From Actinobacillus minor NM305 (lineage in GTDB: Bacteria > Pseudomonadota > Gammaproteobacteria > Enterobacterales > Pasteurellaceae): a stretch of DNA of 64,000 bases. Of the stretch, positions 1-9,090 are shown one piece after another. A program made the position numbers and the translations under genes. Position 1 is the first letter of the stretch. The number at the start of each line of letters is the position of its first letter. Location of the stretch: NCBI RefSeq assembly GCF_000175195.1, contig NZ_ACQL01000085.1, forward strand, positions 1-64,000. The letters run 5' to 3'. The notes under the pieces were generated by a model. The model made no database searches, was not told the origin of the DNA, and saw nothing but the letters and a program-made list of their open reading frames with translations.

Positions 1-43
1 TTGTTGCACTTGGATTGTAAATTCAGCCTCAATAAAATGAGAG

Positions 44-132
44 TAGGGACGCCACGCTGGCGTCCTAAATCAATATAGGTAAACTATTTCATATCTAATA
101 TTTTGGAACGGATACCAGTGTGGTATTCCTAC
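44..132. repeat. Paired-hairpin intergenic element (copy i)
   Basis: Two hairpins face each other. The first (47-65) has stem GGACGCCA and loop CGC. The second (110-129) has stem GGATACCA, loop GTG and one bulged T. Read on the opposite strand, the second arm shares the apical CCAC(G/A)CTGG of the first. Two stem pairs differ by compensatory changes. The outer bases GTAGG and CCTAC (near 43 and 128) can also pair. No T-run follows, so this is not an ordinary terminator. Positions 1-43 hold no gene I can support. Confidence 0.55.
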
Positions 133-204
133 ATATTAAGTGCTACATAATACCGAGATTTGGCTCTTTTTTACTATTGTAAAATGCAATAAAAATCTTA
201 CCGC

Positions 205-234
205 TTGACAGCACATCATTTTGCCGATTAAATA
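205..234 (+). promoter_or_regulatory. Sigma70-type promoter for the thiosulfate transporter gene
   Basis: A perfect -35 TTGACA at 205-210 is followed after 17 bp by TTAAAT (228-233), 30-40 bp ahead of the start codon at 268. The -35 box is fused to an uptake-signal core (ACCGCTTG). Confidence 0.5.
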
Positions 235-267
235 TACATCTCTAACATTTGTATTAAGGGTTAATCA

Positions 268-1284
268 ATGTTATCTGGTCTTTTTATCGGGATCCTATTA
301 GGGTTCATTCTACAACGTAGTCAATTCTGTTTTGTTTCGGGCTTTCGAAACATTTTCTATCAACGCCAATTCCGTTTCCTTACTGCATTACTGATTGCTG
401 TGAGTATCCAATCGGTTGGGTTATTTTTACTTGCTCATTTTCAGCTTATCGAGATTCCACAAACGACTTTGCCTGTTATTGCAACATTAGTCGGGGGCTT
501 TGTCTTTGGTGCAGGGATGTCTATTGCCGGTTGTTGTGCCAGTGGTGGTTGGTTTCGTGGTGGGGAAGGTGCCGTAGGAAGTTTAATCGCCTTAGTCTGT
601 TTTGCTCTGACGATGGCGGCAACGCAAACGGGCATGTTGAAATCTTGGGTAATGCCTTGGGTTCAGCAAACTTCCTCTTGGGACAACATTTATTTAACTT
701 GGCAGATATCGCCTTGGGTTCTCGTTGGTTTGTTAATAGCTGTAACGGTAGCACTTGTTATCTACCAAATTCGTCACCCTCGTTTCCAACCGGTAGCGAC
801 ATATCAAAAAACAGGCGTGGTTCATTGGTTATTTGAACGCCGTTGGCATCCTTATTTCGGTGCGGTTTTATTAGGTGGTTTGGGGGTTATTGCGTGGTTA
901 TTCAGTGCTGAAACGGGGCGGAACTTTGGGTTTGGCATTGCAATCCCTTCTGCAAATGTTATGCAATATATTGTGACAGGTCAGCAACGTTATTTGAACT
1001 GGGGCACCTATCTAGTGCTGGGCATTATATTCGGCTCTTTTATTGCGGCAAAAGCGAGTGGTGAATTTCAGCTACGTATGCCAGACGGTAAGCAATTTAT
1101 TCAACGTGTTCTAGGTGGTGTGATGATGGGGATAGGTGCCGCATTAGCCGGTGGTTGTACAATAACCAATTCCCTTGTCGCAACCGCTTATTTTTCTTGG
1201 CAAGCTTGGATTGCAACATTCATGATAATGTTAGGTTGCTGGGTTGCCTCTGCGATTGTTAAACCAACGCAATGTTCACTTTAG
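268..1284 (+). CDS. YeeE/YedE (TsuA-like) sulfur-compound transporter
   Basis: Integral membrane protein of 338 residues in the YeeE/YedE family, whose characterised member TsuA takes up thiosulfate. The family's conserved cysteine sites are visible: C21 in SQFCF, C89-C90 in IAGCCASGG and C297 in AGGCTITNS. These lie in the inverted-repeat halves that form the TsuA conduction path. About nine hydrophobic segments are present. A rhodanese lipoprotein follows 9 bp downstream, so the two form an operon that fits import of sulfane sulfur. The start has an AAGGG ribosome site 7 bp upstream. Thiosulfate as substrate is inferred from the family and the neighbour. Confidence 0.85.
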   Translation: MLSGLFIGILLGFILQRSQFCFVSGFRNIFYQRQFRFLTALLIAVSIQSVGLFLLAHFQLIEIPQTTLPVIATLVGGFVFGAGMSIAGCCASGGWFRGGEGAVGSLIALVCFALTMAATQTGMLKSWVMPWVQQTSSWDNIYLTWQISPWVLVGLLIAVTVALVIYQIRHPRFQPVATYQKTGVVHWLFERRWHPYFGAVLLGGLGVIAWLFSAETGRNFGFGIAIPSANVMQYIVTGQQRYLNWGTYLVLGIIFGSFIAAKASGEFQLRMPDGKQFIQRVLGGVMMGIGAALAGGCTITNSLVATAYFSWQAWIATFMIMLGCWVASAIVKPTQCSL

Positions 1285-1293
1285 GAGACGAAA

Positions 1294-2670
1294 ATGAAAA
1301 AGACTTTGTTATTAACTGCGCTAGGATTAGCGTTAGCCGGCTGTAATGAAAAAAGTGTTCAAATCATTGAAACAGAGGAATTACTAAAGAATTTAGATAA
1401 CCCTAACTATGTGATTGTGGATACCCGAATTGATAGCTATTTTAATGGCTTCAAAGAACCAAATGCGAGCCGAGGAGGGCATATTAAAAATGCGGTGCAA
1501 TTTACAACGGAATGGTTAGATAACATTGCCGCAGATAAATTTGAAACTTTCGCTGCCGGTAAAGGGATCACGAAAGACAAAACGATCGTCTTTTATGATA
1601 GCAATCCTGATAATTTAGAGCGAGTGAGCGCGGAATTTGCGGCAAAAGGTTATAACGTTAAGGTGTTTAAAGATATTTTAAGTTATAGCAATGTGGAGAG
1701 TTATCCGTTAGAAAAATTTGCGCACTATCAGTTAAGTGTTTCACCTCAATGGCTGAATGTGGTGATGAAAGGGGAGAAACCTGAGAGCTATCAAAATGAT
1801 AAATTTATGGTGTTTGAAGTTTCTTGGGGACCGCTAGAAACGGTAAAAGCTTATACACAGCATATTGTCGGTGCATATCATTTTAACACGGATTGGATTG
1901 AAAACGACCCGGTATGGAATTTATCCGATCCTAAAGTGATTGAAGCCAATTTACTCAAGAATGGGATCACAAAAGATAAAACCATTATTTTGTATTCGGA
2001 TAATCAGCTAGCTGCATTACGTGTATTGTGGGCATTGAAATGGGCAGGTGTAGAAGATGTCCGTTTCTTAAATGGTGGATTGTGGGCGTGGAAAAATCTT
2101 GATTTACCAACGGAAACACAAGTCAATATTCCTACACCTGAAACAGCATTTGGTACAACCATTCCTGCAAATCCGAGTATTAACATCTCTATGCCGGATG
2201 ATGTGTTAAAGGCCCAAAAAGAGCAAGGATTGAAATTGATCAGTAATCGTTCTTGGGAAGAGTATCTTGGTAATGTTAGTGGTTATGACTATATTCCGGG
2301 TAAAGGAGAGCCGCAAGGTGCTATTTGGGGATTTGCCGGTACGGATTCCTCTAATGTGGCGGATTATTATGATCCGGACGGTACCCTACGTAACCCAAAT
2401 GAAATTTTTGCTTTATGGAAAACACAAGGCATTCAAAAAGATGAACCTTTAGCCTTTTATTGCGGAACAGGCTGGCGTGCAAGTGTTTCTTGGTTTATGA
2501 CACAACTAGCCGGTTGGAAAAACAGCTATGTCTATGATGGTGGTTGGAACGCTTGGCAAATGGATTCCAAATATCCCGTGCAAAAAGGCGCCCCGAATAA
2601 CATGAGCAAGCCGGATAGCCAAAATGATTTCGGTAAAGTGCAAAAATCAGGCGCATCTTGTAAAAGTTAA
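1294..2670 (+). CDS. Rhodanese-domain lipoprotein (sulfurtransferase)
   Basis: Predicted lipoprotein of 458 residues. MKKTLLLTALGLALAGC is a lipobox signal with the lipidated cysteine at residue 17, so the protein should sit in the envelope. Three rhodanese-like repeats follow. The loops of repeat 1 (IVFYDSNPD) and repeat 2 (IILYSDNQ) lack the catalytic cysteine. Repeat 3 has it in FYCGTGWRAS at about C390. The protein is therefore probably an active sulfurtransferase with two structural repeats. It is the second gene of an operon with the TsuA-like transporter and ends at a strong terminator, suggesting periplasmic handling of thiosulfate sulfur. The substrate is not shown by the sequence. 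Confidence 0.85.
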   Translation: MKKTLLLTALGLALAGCNEKSVQIIETEELLKNLDNPNYVIVDTRIDSYFNGFKEPNASRGGHIKNAVQFTTEWLDNIAADKFETFAAGKGITKDKTIVFYDSNPDNLERVSAEFAAKGYNVKVFKDILSYSNVESYPLEKFAHYQLSVSPQWLNVVMKGEKPESYQNDKFMVFEVSWGPLETVKAYTQHIVGAYHFNTDWIENDPVWNLSDPKVIEANLLKNGITKDKTIILYSDNQLAALRVLWALKWAGVEDVRFLNGGLWAWKNLDLPTETQVNIPTPETAFGTTIPANPSINISMPDDVLKAQKEQGLKLISNRSWEEYLGNVSGYDYIPGKGEPQGAIWGFAGTDSSNVADYYDPDGTLRNPNEIFALWKTQGIQKDEPLAFYCGTGWRASVSWFMTQLAGWKNSYVYDGGWNAWQMDSKYPVQKGAPNNMSKPDSQNDFGKVQKSGASCKS

Positions 2671-2677
2671 AAACCAG

Positions 2678-2700
2678 AAAGGAGCGAAAGCTCCTTTTTT
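2678..2700 (+). terminator. Rho-independent terminator of the transporter-rhodanese operon
   Basis: Stem AAAGGAGC, loop GAAA, stem GCTCCTTT, followed by T residues. Confidence 0.85.
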
Positions 2701-2786
2701 GTTGCAAGCGGTAACATTTTCTTCATTTTTTGCGAATAAATTTGCGGTATAATGCCAAGTCAATTTAGTGAGATTAGGAAAGCATT

Positions 2787-3575
2787 TTGAACGATTTATT
2801 TATTATTGACTCCCACTGTCATTTAGATGCATTAGACTATGAAACGCGTCATAAAAATGTGGACGAAGTTATTGAGAACGCCAAAAAACGAGGTGTACAG
2901 CATATTCTTTCTGTGTGCACTACATTAGGACGATTTGAGGCCATGAAGCAATTAACTGCTCATCGTAATGATGTGTCTTTAAGCTGTGGCGTACATCCAT
3001 TAAATGTGGAAGAAGAACCTTTCGACTACGAAAAATTATGGCAATATGCACAAGATCCAAAAGTGGTGGCGATTGGTGAAACAGGATTAGACTATCACTA
3101 CACGCCTGAAACAAAAGTGCTACAACAGCAGCTATTTGCTCAACAAATTGAAGTAGCAAATAAAGTGAATAAACCTCTTATTATTCACACTCGCTCAGCG
3201 CGTCAAGATACGATGGATATGTTAGAACAACACGGTGCAGAAAAATGTGGCGGTGTATTGCACTGTTTTACCGAAGATTATGCCATGGCAAAACGAGCAT
3301 TAGATATTGGTTTTTATATCTCGATTTCTGGGATCATTACCTTCCGTAATGCAGAAGAATTGCGAGATGTAGCGAGAAAAATACCGCTTGATCGTTTATT
3401 GATTGAAACGGATTCGCCTTATTTGGCACCGATTCCTTATCGAGGAAAACCAAATCAACCTGCTTATGTGCGCGAAACTTGTGAATATGTTGCGACCCTC
3501 AAAGGGGTTTCAACAGAAGAATTTGCTCGCATTACCACGCAAAATGTGCAAAACTTATTCAAAATTAACTTATAA
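2787..3575 (+). CDS. TatD family metal-dependent hydrolase (YcfH-like)
   Basis: Protein of 262 residues with the TatD/amidohydrolase metal site: DSHCHLD near the N-terminus (HxH), then [26 protein letters not shown] and LIETDSPYL. These supply the expected Glu, His and Asp ligands. Family members are 3'-5' DNA exonucleases or quality-control hydrolases, and the size fits YcfH/TatD. Translation must start at a TTG codon, because homology runs to the N-terminus ([11 protein letters not shown]) and no ATG is available. An AGGA site lies 8 bp upstream and a TATAAT box is present at 2748-2753. Confidence 0.9.
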   Translation: MNDLFIIDSHCHLDALDYETRHKNVDEVIENAKKRGVQHILSVCTTLGRFEAMKQLTAHRNDVSLSCGVHPLNVEEEPFDYEKLWQYAQDPKVVAIGETGLDYHYTPETKVLQQQLFAQQIEVANKVNKPLIIHTRSARQDTMDMLEQHGAEKCGGVLHCFTEDYAMAKRALDIGFYISISGIITFRNAEELRDVARKIPLDRLLIETDSPYLAPIPYRGKPNQPAYVRETCEYVATLKGVSTEEFARITTQNVQNLFKINL

Positions 3576-3586
3576 GGACATTGACT

Positions 3587-4111
3587 ATGCAAGCTATCCT
3601 TAAATATTTTCTGATTTTAGTGTCGCTTTCTTTTTTCATCGTCTTAGGTGGTGCGGTTAATTACGCCATGCCAAGTTATGAAGATACGGTTGTAACCGGT
3701 ATGGAAGTTCGCCGTATGGATAAAGATGGTGTTATCAGCAAATCCAATCCGGCAGATGGCGAAGTCCGTGATGTTTATTTCCTTTTTACAGAAAACCCTG
3801 AAACGAAAAAAATCATGGTTTACCGTAATGAAGATACCGGCTGGGGCTTGCCGCCTTATTTCAAATTTGGTTCAGCGGATATTCAAGCTAAGGCGCAAGC
3901 CTATGCTAATGAGCACCAACGTGTGCAAATTAAATACTACGGTTGGCGGATTAACTGGTTAAATGAGTTTAGGAACATTGTTTCAATTAAGCCACTACAA
4001 GCCGATGAAACTGTTTCTCGCCCGATTGTAAGCTATGTGCTTTATGCAGTAATCGCATTACTCTTTTTCCTTTCTTTTCAACTGATTCGTGGTATTTTCC
4101 GCAAAGAATAA
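3587..4111 (+). CDS. DUF1523 family membrane protein
   Basis: Small membrane protein of about 174 residues. It has an N-terminal membrane segment (LKYFLILVSLSFFIVLGG), a soluble middle rich in charged and aromatic residues, and a C-terminal membrane segment (VLYAVIALLFFLSFQLI) ending in basic residues. This layout matches the DUF1523 family, which has no established function. I prefer the ATG at 3587 over an in-frame TTG at 3581, because AAGGA lies 8 bp ahead of it. It starts 11 bp after tatD and ends at its own terminator, so it is probably co-transcribed with tatD. Confidence 0.75.
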   Translation: MQAILKYFLILVSLSFFIVLGGAVNYAMPSYEDTVVTGMEVRRMDKDGVISKSNPADGEVRDVYFLFTENPETKKIMVYRNEDTGWGLPPYFKFGSADIQAKAQAYANEHQRVQIKYYGWRINWLNEFRNIVSIKPLQADETVSRPIVSYVLYAVIALLFFLSFQLIRGIFRKE

Positions 4112-4125
4112 GTTGCTTTATCTAT

Positions 4126-4156
4126 TAGCCCACTTTAATAAGTGGGCTAATGTTTT
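4126..4156 (+). terminator. Rho-independent terminator
   Basis: Stem TAGCCCACTT, loop TAAT, stem AAGTGGGCTA, then ATGTTTTT. Confidence 0.8.
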
Positions 4157-4231
4157 TAAAAACGCCAAGATTTTTATTTGCAACCCTACCTACTTTTCGC
4201 TAAATTAGAGCATTTCCATGGTAAGCGAATA

Positions 4232-4936
4232 ATGCCTATGATTTATTTCATTTCCGATCTTCATCTTAATGAATCTCAACCTGAGATAACGCAGCTTTTT
4301 TTGCAATTTATGCAGCAAAAAGCACCGCTTGCAGAGGCGGTTTATATTTTGGGAGACTTATTTGATTTTTGGATTGGCGATGATGAACAATCTGCGTTGA
4401 TTAGCGAGGTGAAGTCAGCCATTAAAACGCTTACCGCAAGCGGTGTGAAATGCTATTTTATTTGCGGAAATCGTGATTTTTTAATTGGTAAGCGGTTTGC
4501 GAATGAGACAGGTATGATATTGCTTCCGGATTATCATTGCATCGAACTCTATGGCAAAAGCACCTTACTTTGCCACGGCGATACCCTTTGTATTGATGAT
4601 GTGAAATATCAACAATTTCGGCAAAAAGTGCATCAAAAATGGCGTCAATGGTTATTTTTACGCTTGCCATTATCATTAAGATTAAAAATTGCCCAGAAAA
4701 TCCGAATGAAAAGCCAGCTTGATAAGCAGACTAAATCCAACACGATTATGGATGTTAATGCTGCATTTACGGTCAATATGGTAAAAAAATTTAATGCTAC
4801 ACAACTGATTCATGGGCATACCCACCGACAAGCGGTGCATTTTGAACCTGATTTTACAAGAATTGTGCTAGGCGATTGGAAAGCAGATTATGCTTCTATT
4901 CTGAAAGTGGATAAGCAAGGGGCGGAATTTATATGA
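4232..4936 (+). CDS. lpxH: UDP-2,3-diacylglucosamine diphosphatase
   Basis: Lipid A biosynthesis enzyme that hydrolyses UDP-2,3-diacylglucosamine to lipid X and UMP at the inner membrane. The calcineurin-like metal motifs are all present in order: [27 protein letters not shown] and HGHTHR. From the ATG at 4232 the protein is 234 residues, close to the family length. The longer in-frame TTG at 4178 would add a non-homologous leader. The stop overlaps the start of the next gene by 4 bp (ATGA), so the two are translationally coupled. Confidence 0.93.
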   Translation: MPMIYFISDLHLNESQPEITQLFLQFMQQKAPLAEAVYILGDLFDFWIGDDEQSALISEVKSAIKTLTASGVKCYFICGNRDFLIGKRFANETGMILLPDYHCIELYGKSTLLCHGDTLCIDDVKYQQFRQKVHQKWRQWLFLRLPLSLRLKIAQKIRMKSQLDKQTKSNTIMDVNAAFTVNMVKKFNATQLIHGHTHRQAVHFEPDFTRIVLGDWKADYASILKVDKQGAEFI

Positions 4937-5724
4937 TTGATGTTGTTATTCCTTGTTATAACGCAGCTACGACATTACAGCGTGCTGTGCAGAGCGTATT
5001 AAATCAGCCTGAATTAGGTCTATTGTGGATTGTTGATGATGGCTCCACAGATCAGACTTTTGCGCTTGCAAAATCTTTTGAAGCGCAACTCCCAGATAAA
5101 ATTCGGGTGGAGAAAATGCCGCAAAATGGTGGTGTTGCAAAAGCCAGAAATTGGGGGGCTTTGCAAAGTGAGGCAGAGTTTATTGCATTTTTGGATGCGG
5201 ATGATGCTTACGAAAATGGGGCATTACAAGTCGCCAAAGCGATTTTTGAGTTCCAACCTGAAACGGCTGTTGTTCGCTTAGAATTAAAACCGGTGGGGAT
5301 TCCGGAGCGTTATGCTTCCCACGCTGACTTTGATTTCGCTTGGCAGCATATGCGGATGACCTGTGGCGGCAACGTTGTTTTTCGCCGTGCTTTTTTCTTA
5401 GCCTGTGGCGGTTTTCCACAACATGCATTGTTCCGAGAATTGGGCGGAGAAGATGGGGCATTGGGGATCGCTACCACAAAAGTGGCTAGAGTTGCTACCG
5501 CTTTTCAAGATGTTGGCGTCTTGCATTATTGCCGAGAAGGTATGCATGCGGAAAGGTTACTCGATGCGCTATTATTTGGCATACAGCCGAAGGGGGTTAC
5601 ACCAGAAAAAATGGCGCAAGCCGAAGCAGTTACCGCACAGATTTGTCATCAGATTAACCAATTAAAAATAGGGTTGAACAGTGATGAGATTGGAATTCAG
5701 CCTGTCAAATTACAATGGGGTTAG
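4933..5724 (+). CDS. Glycosyltransferase family 2 protein
   Basis: Protein of 263 residues with a GT-A fold. It has [16 protein letters not shown] at the N-terminus, VDDGSTDQT, and the DXD-type nucleotide-sugar/metal motif [13 protein letters not shown] near residue 90. There is no membrane segment, so it probably works at the cytoplasmic face. It is coupled to lpxH by a 4-bp overlap, which hints at lipooligosaccharide or other surface glycan work, but donor and acceptor cannot be read from the sequence. Confidence 0.8.
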   Translation: MIDVVIPCYNAATTLQRAVQSVLNQPELGLLWIVDDGSTDQTFALAKSFEAQLPDKIRVEKMPQNGGVAKARNWGALQSEAEFIAFLDADDAYENGALQVAKAIFEFQPETAVVRLELKPVGIPERYASHADFDFAWQHMRMTCGGNVVFRRAFFLACGGFPQHALFRELGGEDGALGIATTKVARVATAFQDVGVLHYCREGMHAERLLDALLFGIQPKGVTPEKMAQAEAVTAQICHQINQLKIGLNSDEIGIQPVKLQWG

Positions 5725-5725
5725 T

Positions 5726-6103
5726 ATGCAAAAGTGGGTTTACATGAGCATCGGTGGTTTGGCGCTTGGCTTGGGCATTCTGGGGATCTTCTTGCCCGTT
5801 CTTCCAACCACGCCATTTCTATTACTAGCGCTATTCTGCTTTAGCCGTAGTTCAGAAAGATTGCATCAGTGGTTTGTCAATAGCCTGTTTTATCAAAAGT
5901 ATTTAAAGGAATTTGATGAAAAACGAGCAATGACCATGAGGCAAAAACTCACAATTTTAGCTATTGCCTTTCCATTTTGTTTTTTTACTTTTCTAACTGT
6001 GAATAGCATTTGGGCAAAAGGTGCATTAATGCTTCTTGTTTTATTTCAGTATTGGTATTTTTTCTTTCGTATTAGAACGATTAAAACACGCCAAGCCTCA
6101 TAA
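5726..6103 (+). CDS. DUF454 (YbaN-like) inner membrane protein
   Basis: Protein of about 125 residues with the DUF454 signature: GGLALGLGILGIFLPVLPTTPF followed by a Ser/Arg-rich stretch (CFSRSSERLHQWF) and two further membrane segments (AIAFPFCFFTFLTV and MLLVLFQYWYFFF). The ATG at 5726 is used because it comes 1 bp after the stop of the glycosyltransferase gene and has GGGG upstream; an earlier in-frame ATG would overlap that gene. Its function is unknown in the family. Confidence 0.8.
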   Translation: MQKWVYMSIGGLALGLGILGIFLPVLPTTPFLLLALFCFSRSSERLHQWFVNSLFYQKYLKEFDEKRAMTMRQKLTILAIAFPFCFFTFLTVNSIWAKGALMLLVLFQYWYFFFRIRTIKTRQAS

Positions 6104-6110
6104 CTTGGCG
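6089..6110. terminator. Terminator hairpin between convergent genes
   Basis: Stem CGCCAAG / CTTGGCG overlaps the stop codon of the DUF454 gene and lies just before the cysE stop on the other strand. There is no long T-run. Confidence 0.5.
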
Positions 6111-6116
6111 CTTATG

Positions 6117-6932
6117 CTAGATACCTTCTCCATAGGTGCCTTCGATATCTTCAAAGTATTGGTTCATATCAAATGCCGGTTTTTGTTCTGAAGATTTACT
6201 GATAATACGGGCAGGGACACCTGCTGCTGTTGCATGATCAGGAACGGGTTGTAATACGACAGAGTTTGCCCCAATTTTGGCATATTGACCGATTTCAATA
6301 TTACCTAAAATTTTGGCGCCCGCCCCAATCATTACCCCTTCTCGAATTTTAGGATGACGATCGCCATGCTCTTTTCCTGTTCCCCCTAAGGTAACTCCTT
6401 GTAAGATGGAAACATCATTCTCAATAACAGCTGTTTCACCGACAACAATCCCCGTTGCGTGATCAAACATAATGCCACAACCGACACGAGCGGCTGGATG
6501 AATATCAACATCAAATGCTACCGAGATCTCATTTTGTAAGTAAATCGCTAAGGCTTTGCGTCCTTGTTTCCAAAGATAATGGGTCACACGATAGCTTTGT
6601 AAAGCATGAAAGCCTTTGAGATAGAGAAGTGGCGTGGTCCATTTATCCACCGCAGGATCTCGAGTGCGGACAGCTTCAATATCGCTGGCGGCACTGTTAA
6701 TAATTTGTGGATCGGCAAGATAGGCTTCTTCAATGATCTCTTTTAATGCAATGGCTGGCATAATCGCATTTGCTAATTTGTTTGCCAAAATATAGCTAAG
6801 AGAGCTACCTAAATCGGAATGTTTTAAAATCGTTGCATGAAAGAAGCTCGCTAGCATCGGTTCATTATCCACCAGTTCCTGAGCTTCTTTACGGATCTCT
6901 TGCCAAATCTGTTGCGCTTTTTCATTTTTCAT
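6117..6932 (-). CDS. cysE: Serine O-acetyltransferase
   Basis: Acetylates L-serine with acetyl-CoA, the first step of cysteine synthesis. The 271-residue protein has the helical N-terminal domain (EPMLASFFHATILKH, DIEAVRTRDPAVDK) and a C-terminal left-handed beta-helix of hexapeptide repeats (DIHPAARVGCGIMFDH, GVTLGGTGKEHGDRHPKI, GAGAKILGNIEIG). It ends in an acidic, glycine-rich tail (EDIEGTYGEGI) ending in Ile, like the CysE tail that docks into CysK. The ATG at 6932 is chosen because AGGAG lies about 9 bp ahead; a GTG 9 bp earlier overlaps the gpsA stop. It follows gpsA directly. Confidence 0.95.
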   Translation of the reverse strand: MKNEKAQQIWQEIRKEAQELVDNEPMLASFFHATILKHSDLGSSLSYILANKLANAIMPAIALKEIIEEAYLADPQIINSAASDIEAVRTRDPAVDKWTTPLLYLKGFHALQSYRVTHYLWKQGRKALAIYLQNEISVAFDVDIHPAARVGCGIMFDHATGIVVGETAVIENDVSILQGVTLGGTGKEHGDRHPKIREGVMIGAGAKILGNIEIGQYAKIGANSVVLQPVPDHATAAGVPARIISKSSEQKPAFDMNQYFEDIEGTYGEGI

Positions 6933-6937
6933 GCGGA

Positions 6938-7948
6938 TCACTCTCCTTTACGTTCACGCCCAAGTAGCTCTTTGGTGACTTCTGTTGCACTTTTTCCTTC
7001 AAACAGCATTTGATAAATTTGCTCAACAATCGGCATCTCAACCCCTTGTTTTTGTGCTAACAAATAGGCCTCTTTGGTGTTGTAGAAACCTTCCACAACT
7101 TGTCCAATTTCGGCAATGGCCTCTTCTGCTTTTCTGCCTTGCCCTAAGGCGAGCCCAAAACGTCTGTTGCGTGATTGGTTGTCGGTACATGTCAGCACCA
7201 AATCGCCGAGCCCGGCCATTCCCATAAAAGTTTTAGGATCAGCGCCGAGCGAAAGCCCTAAGCGGCTAATTTCAGCTAATCCACGGGTAATTAAAGCAGT
7301 GCGTGCGTTTGCACCAAATCCCATACCGTCTGAAATACCTGCCCCTATCGCAATGACATTTTTAATTGCACCGCCAAGCTGTACGCCAATCATATCGGTG
7401 TTGAGATAGACACGGAATGCTTTAGAACAGTGAATGCGTTGCTGCATTTCATCTGCAAATTGAGGATCGTTTGAAGCTAAAGAAATGGCGGTTGGCAAAC
7501 CTTCTGCTAATTCTTTCGCAAAAGTTGGACCAGAAAGCACGGCAAGCGGATGATTTTCGCCTAAAATTTGCAAAGCGACTTCTTGAAGTAATCGCCCAGT
7601 ATCTCGCTCTAACCCTTTTGTTGCCCACATAATGCGATGTTCTGGGCGGATAAAAGGTTTCATCGTTTTTAAGACATCAGCAAATACATGGCTTGGTACA
7701 ACGATCAATAAATCATTCGCTTTTGAAAGGGCTTGCGCTAAATCACTTTCAATTTCGAGTGCTTCAGGGAAAGGAATGTTGGGTAAAAAGGCTTTATTTT
7801 CCCGATCTTGAGCTAATACCTGCATCGCTTCGGCTTGATGACCCCATAGGTAAGTTTTGTGTCCATTACGTGATAATGCAATGGCGAGCGCCGTGCCGTA
7901 AGAGCCTGCGCCTAAAATTGTAACAGGTGCCGAATACATTGATGTCAT
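6938..7948 (-). CDS. gpsA: Glycerol-3-phosphate dehydrogenase [NAD(P)+]
   Basis: Reduces dihydroxyacetone phosphate to sn-glycerol 3-phosphate for phospholipid synthesis. The 336-residue protein has the N-terminal NAD(P) Rossmann motif [14 protein letters not shown], the substrate region [10 protein letters not shown], the catalytic lysine region [15 protein letters not shown] and [13 protein letters not shown]. The start has AAGGA 6 bp upstream. It sits between secB, from which a terminator-like hairpin separates it, and cysE, the same order as in enterobacteria. Confidence 0.96.
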   Translation of the reverse strand: MTSMYSAPVTILGAGSYGTALAIALSRNGHKTYLWGHQAEAMQVLAQDRENKAFLPNIPFPEALEIESDLAQALSKANDLLIVVPSHVFADVLKTMKPFIRPEHRIMWATKGLERDTGRLLQEVALQILGENHPLAVLSGPTFAKELAEGLPTAISLASNDPQFADEMQQRIHCSKAFRVYLNTDMIGVQLGGAIKNVIAIGAGISDGMGFGANARTALITRGLAEISRLGLSLGADPKTFMGMAGLGDLVLTCTDNQSRNRRFGLALGQGRKAEEAIAEIGQVVEGFYNTKEAYLLAQKQGVEMPIVEQIYQMLFEGKSATEVTKELLGRERKGE

Positions 7949-8007
7949 AGATATTCCTTTGCAAAAAATAAGATCAATTAGACCGCTTTATACCATAGCT
8001 AAAAATA

Positions 8008-8041
8008 AAAAAATAGGCATGTTTTCACATACCTATTTTTT
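8008..8041 (-). terminator. Terminator after secB
   Basis: Two 14-bp arms (AAAAAATAGGCATG and CATACCTATTTTTT) pair with one mismatch around a 6-nt loop. The T-run is on the minus strand, so secB transcripts should mostly stop here before gpsA. Confidence 0.8.
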
Positions 8042-8051
8042 CTGAGCGTAA

Positions 8052-8540
8052 TTAGTTTGCCGGTTGCTCTGCTGCCGCTTCTTGTTGAGCAAGATAATCC
8101 GCAAATAAAGCGTTGAAGTTTACCGGAGAAAGATTTAACGCTGGGAATGTACCACGATTTACGAGGCTTGCGATTAACTCACGAGCGTAAGGGTAGAGGA
8201 TTTCCGGACATTGTGCCGCAAGCATATGCGCTAATTGGATACCTTCTAAACCTTTAATGGTAAATACACCGGCTTGTTTAACTTCACAAATGAAGGCTGT
8301 ATCACCGCTGTCTTCTAAGGTTGTAGAAACATTAATGTGTAACACAACTTCATAAAGATCTTCACCTAATTCACGTGTTTCAGTATCAAGTTCAAAACCT
8401 AATTGTGGCTTCCATTCTTGGTGGAAAATGTTAGGTAAGTTTGGTGCTTCGAAAGAAACATCTTTGACATAAATACGTTGAATTTGAAACTCAAAAGGTA
8501 CTTCAGTTTCTTGAGTCGCAACTTGATTTTCTTCAGACAT
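8052..8540 (-). CDS. secB: Protein-export chaperone SecB
   Basis: Tetrameric cytoplasmic chaperone that holds precursor proteins unfolded and hands them to SecA. The 162-residue sequence has the usual acidic N-terminus followed by [19 protein letters not shown], then [28 protein letters not shown] and the C-terminal [17 protein letters not shown] helix. Length and motifs are typical. It lies 9 bp downstream of the yibN-like rhodanese gene. The grxC gene found between them in E. coli is absent. Confidence 0.96.
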   Translation of the reverse strand: MSEENQVATQETEVPFEFQIQRIYVKDVSFEAPNLPNIFHQEWKPQLGFELDTETRELGEDLYEVVLHINVSTTLEDSGDTAFICEVKQAGVFTIKGLEGIQLAHMLAAQCPEILYPYARELIASLVNRGTFPALNLSPVNFNALFADYLAQQEAAAEQPAN

Positions 8541-8549
8541 ACGATTTCC

Positions 8550-8996
8550 TTATTTTTTTACAGTTGGAAGGTTTGCTGATCTCCAGCCTAAAAGCCCTTC
8601 TTTTAGCACATAAACTTTAGCAAAGCCAAGTTTGGCAAGTTGTTCTGCCGATGAGTTTGCATTAAAACCGTTGCCATCAACAACAATGACGGGTTGAGTT
8701 TTAAATTTCTCAATGGCATTGATTTTACCGCTTTTAATATCACTTGGGTGAATGCTATGGCTCTCCGCAATATGTCCATTTCTAAATTCTTCATCCGAAC
8801 GAATATCTAAGAAAATGGCATTATCACGATTTACCAATTCAGTTGCTTGTGCGTTATTAACCACTTTAAATTTGCTGGTTAAGCCTTTGTACATGCTAAA
8901 CAGAACCGCAACAAAAACCGCAACCCACGCTGCCACGAGTACAGGGTGTGCTGAAATGAATTGTTGAAGCTGTTGAGTAAAAGTAAGTTGTTCCAT
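8550..8996 (-). CDS. YibN-like membrane-anchored rhodanese domain protein
   Basis: Protein of 148 residues. An N-terminal membrane anchor (PVLVAAWVAVFVAVLFSMYK) precedes a single rhodanese domain (AIFLDIRSDEEFRNGHI, VLKEGLLGWRSANLP). The usual catalytic cysteine position reads PVIVVDGNGF, so sulfurtransferase chemistry is not expected, as in E. coli YibN. It is the first gene before secB and probably shares its promoter. Its role is not known. Confidence 0.85.
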   Translation of the reverse strand: MEQLTFTQQLQQFISAHPVLVAAWVAVFVAVLFSMYKGLTSKFKVVNNAQATELVNRDNAIFLDIRSDEEFRNGHIAESHSIHPSDIKSGKINAIEKFKTQPVIVVDGNGFNANSSAEQLAKLGFAKVYVLKEGLLGWRSANLPTVKK

Positions 8997-9053
8997 AGCT
9001 AAATTCTCTAAGTCTTATCAAATAAAAATTGGTGTCATTGACCATTTATTTTT

Positions 9054-9075
9054 AAGGTGGGCATTTGCCCACCTT
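9054..9075 (-). terminator. Terminator after tig
   Basis: Stem AAGGTGGGC, loop ATTT, stem GCCCACCTT. On the minus strand it is followed by a T-rich stretch, 16 bp after the tig stop. Confidence 0.8.
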
Positions 9076-9090
9076 TTAAACTTAAAGAGA

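Noticed and set aside
4178-4231. N-terminal extension of LpxH
   Set aside because: It begins at TTG without a ribosome site, and homology starts at the ATG pair at 4232-4238.
8550-8996. Degenerate rhodanese lacking its cysteine as a pseudogene
   Set aside because: The missing cysteine is normal for YibN proteins; the frame is intact.
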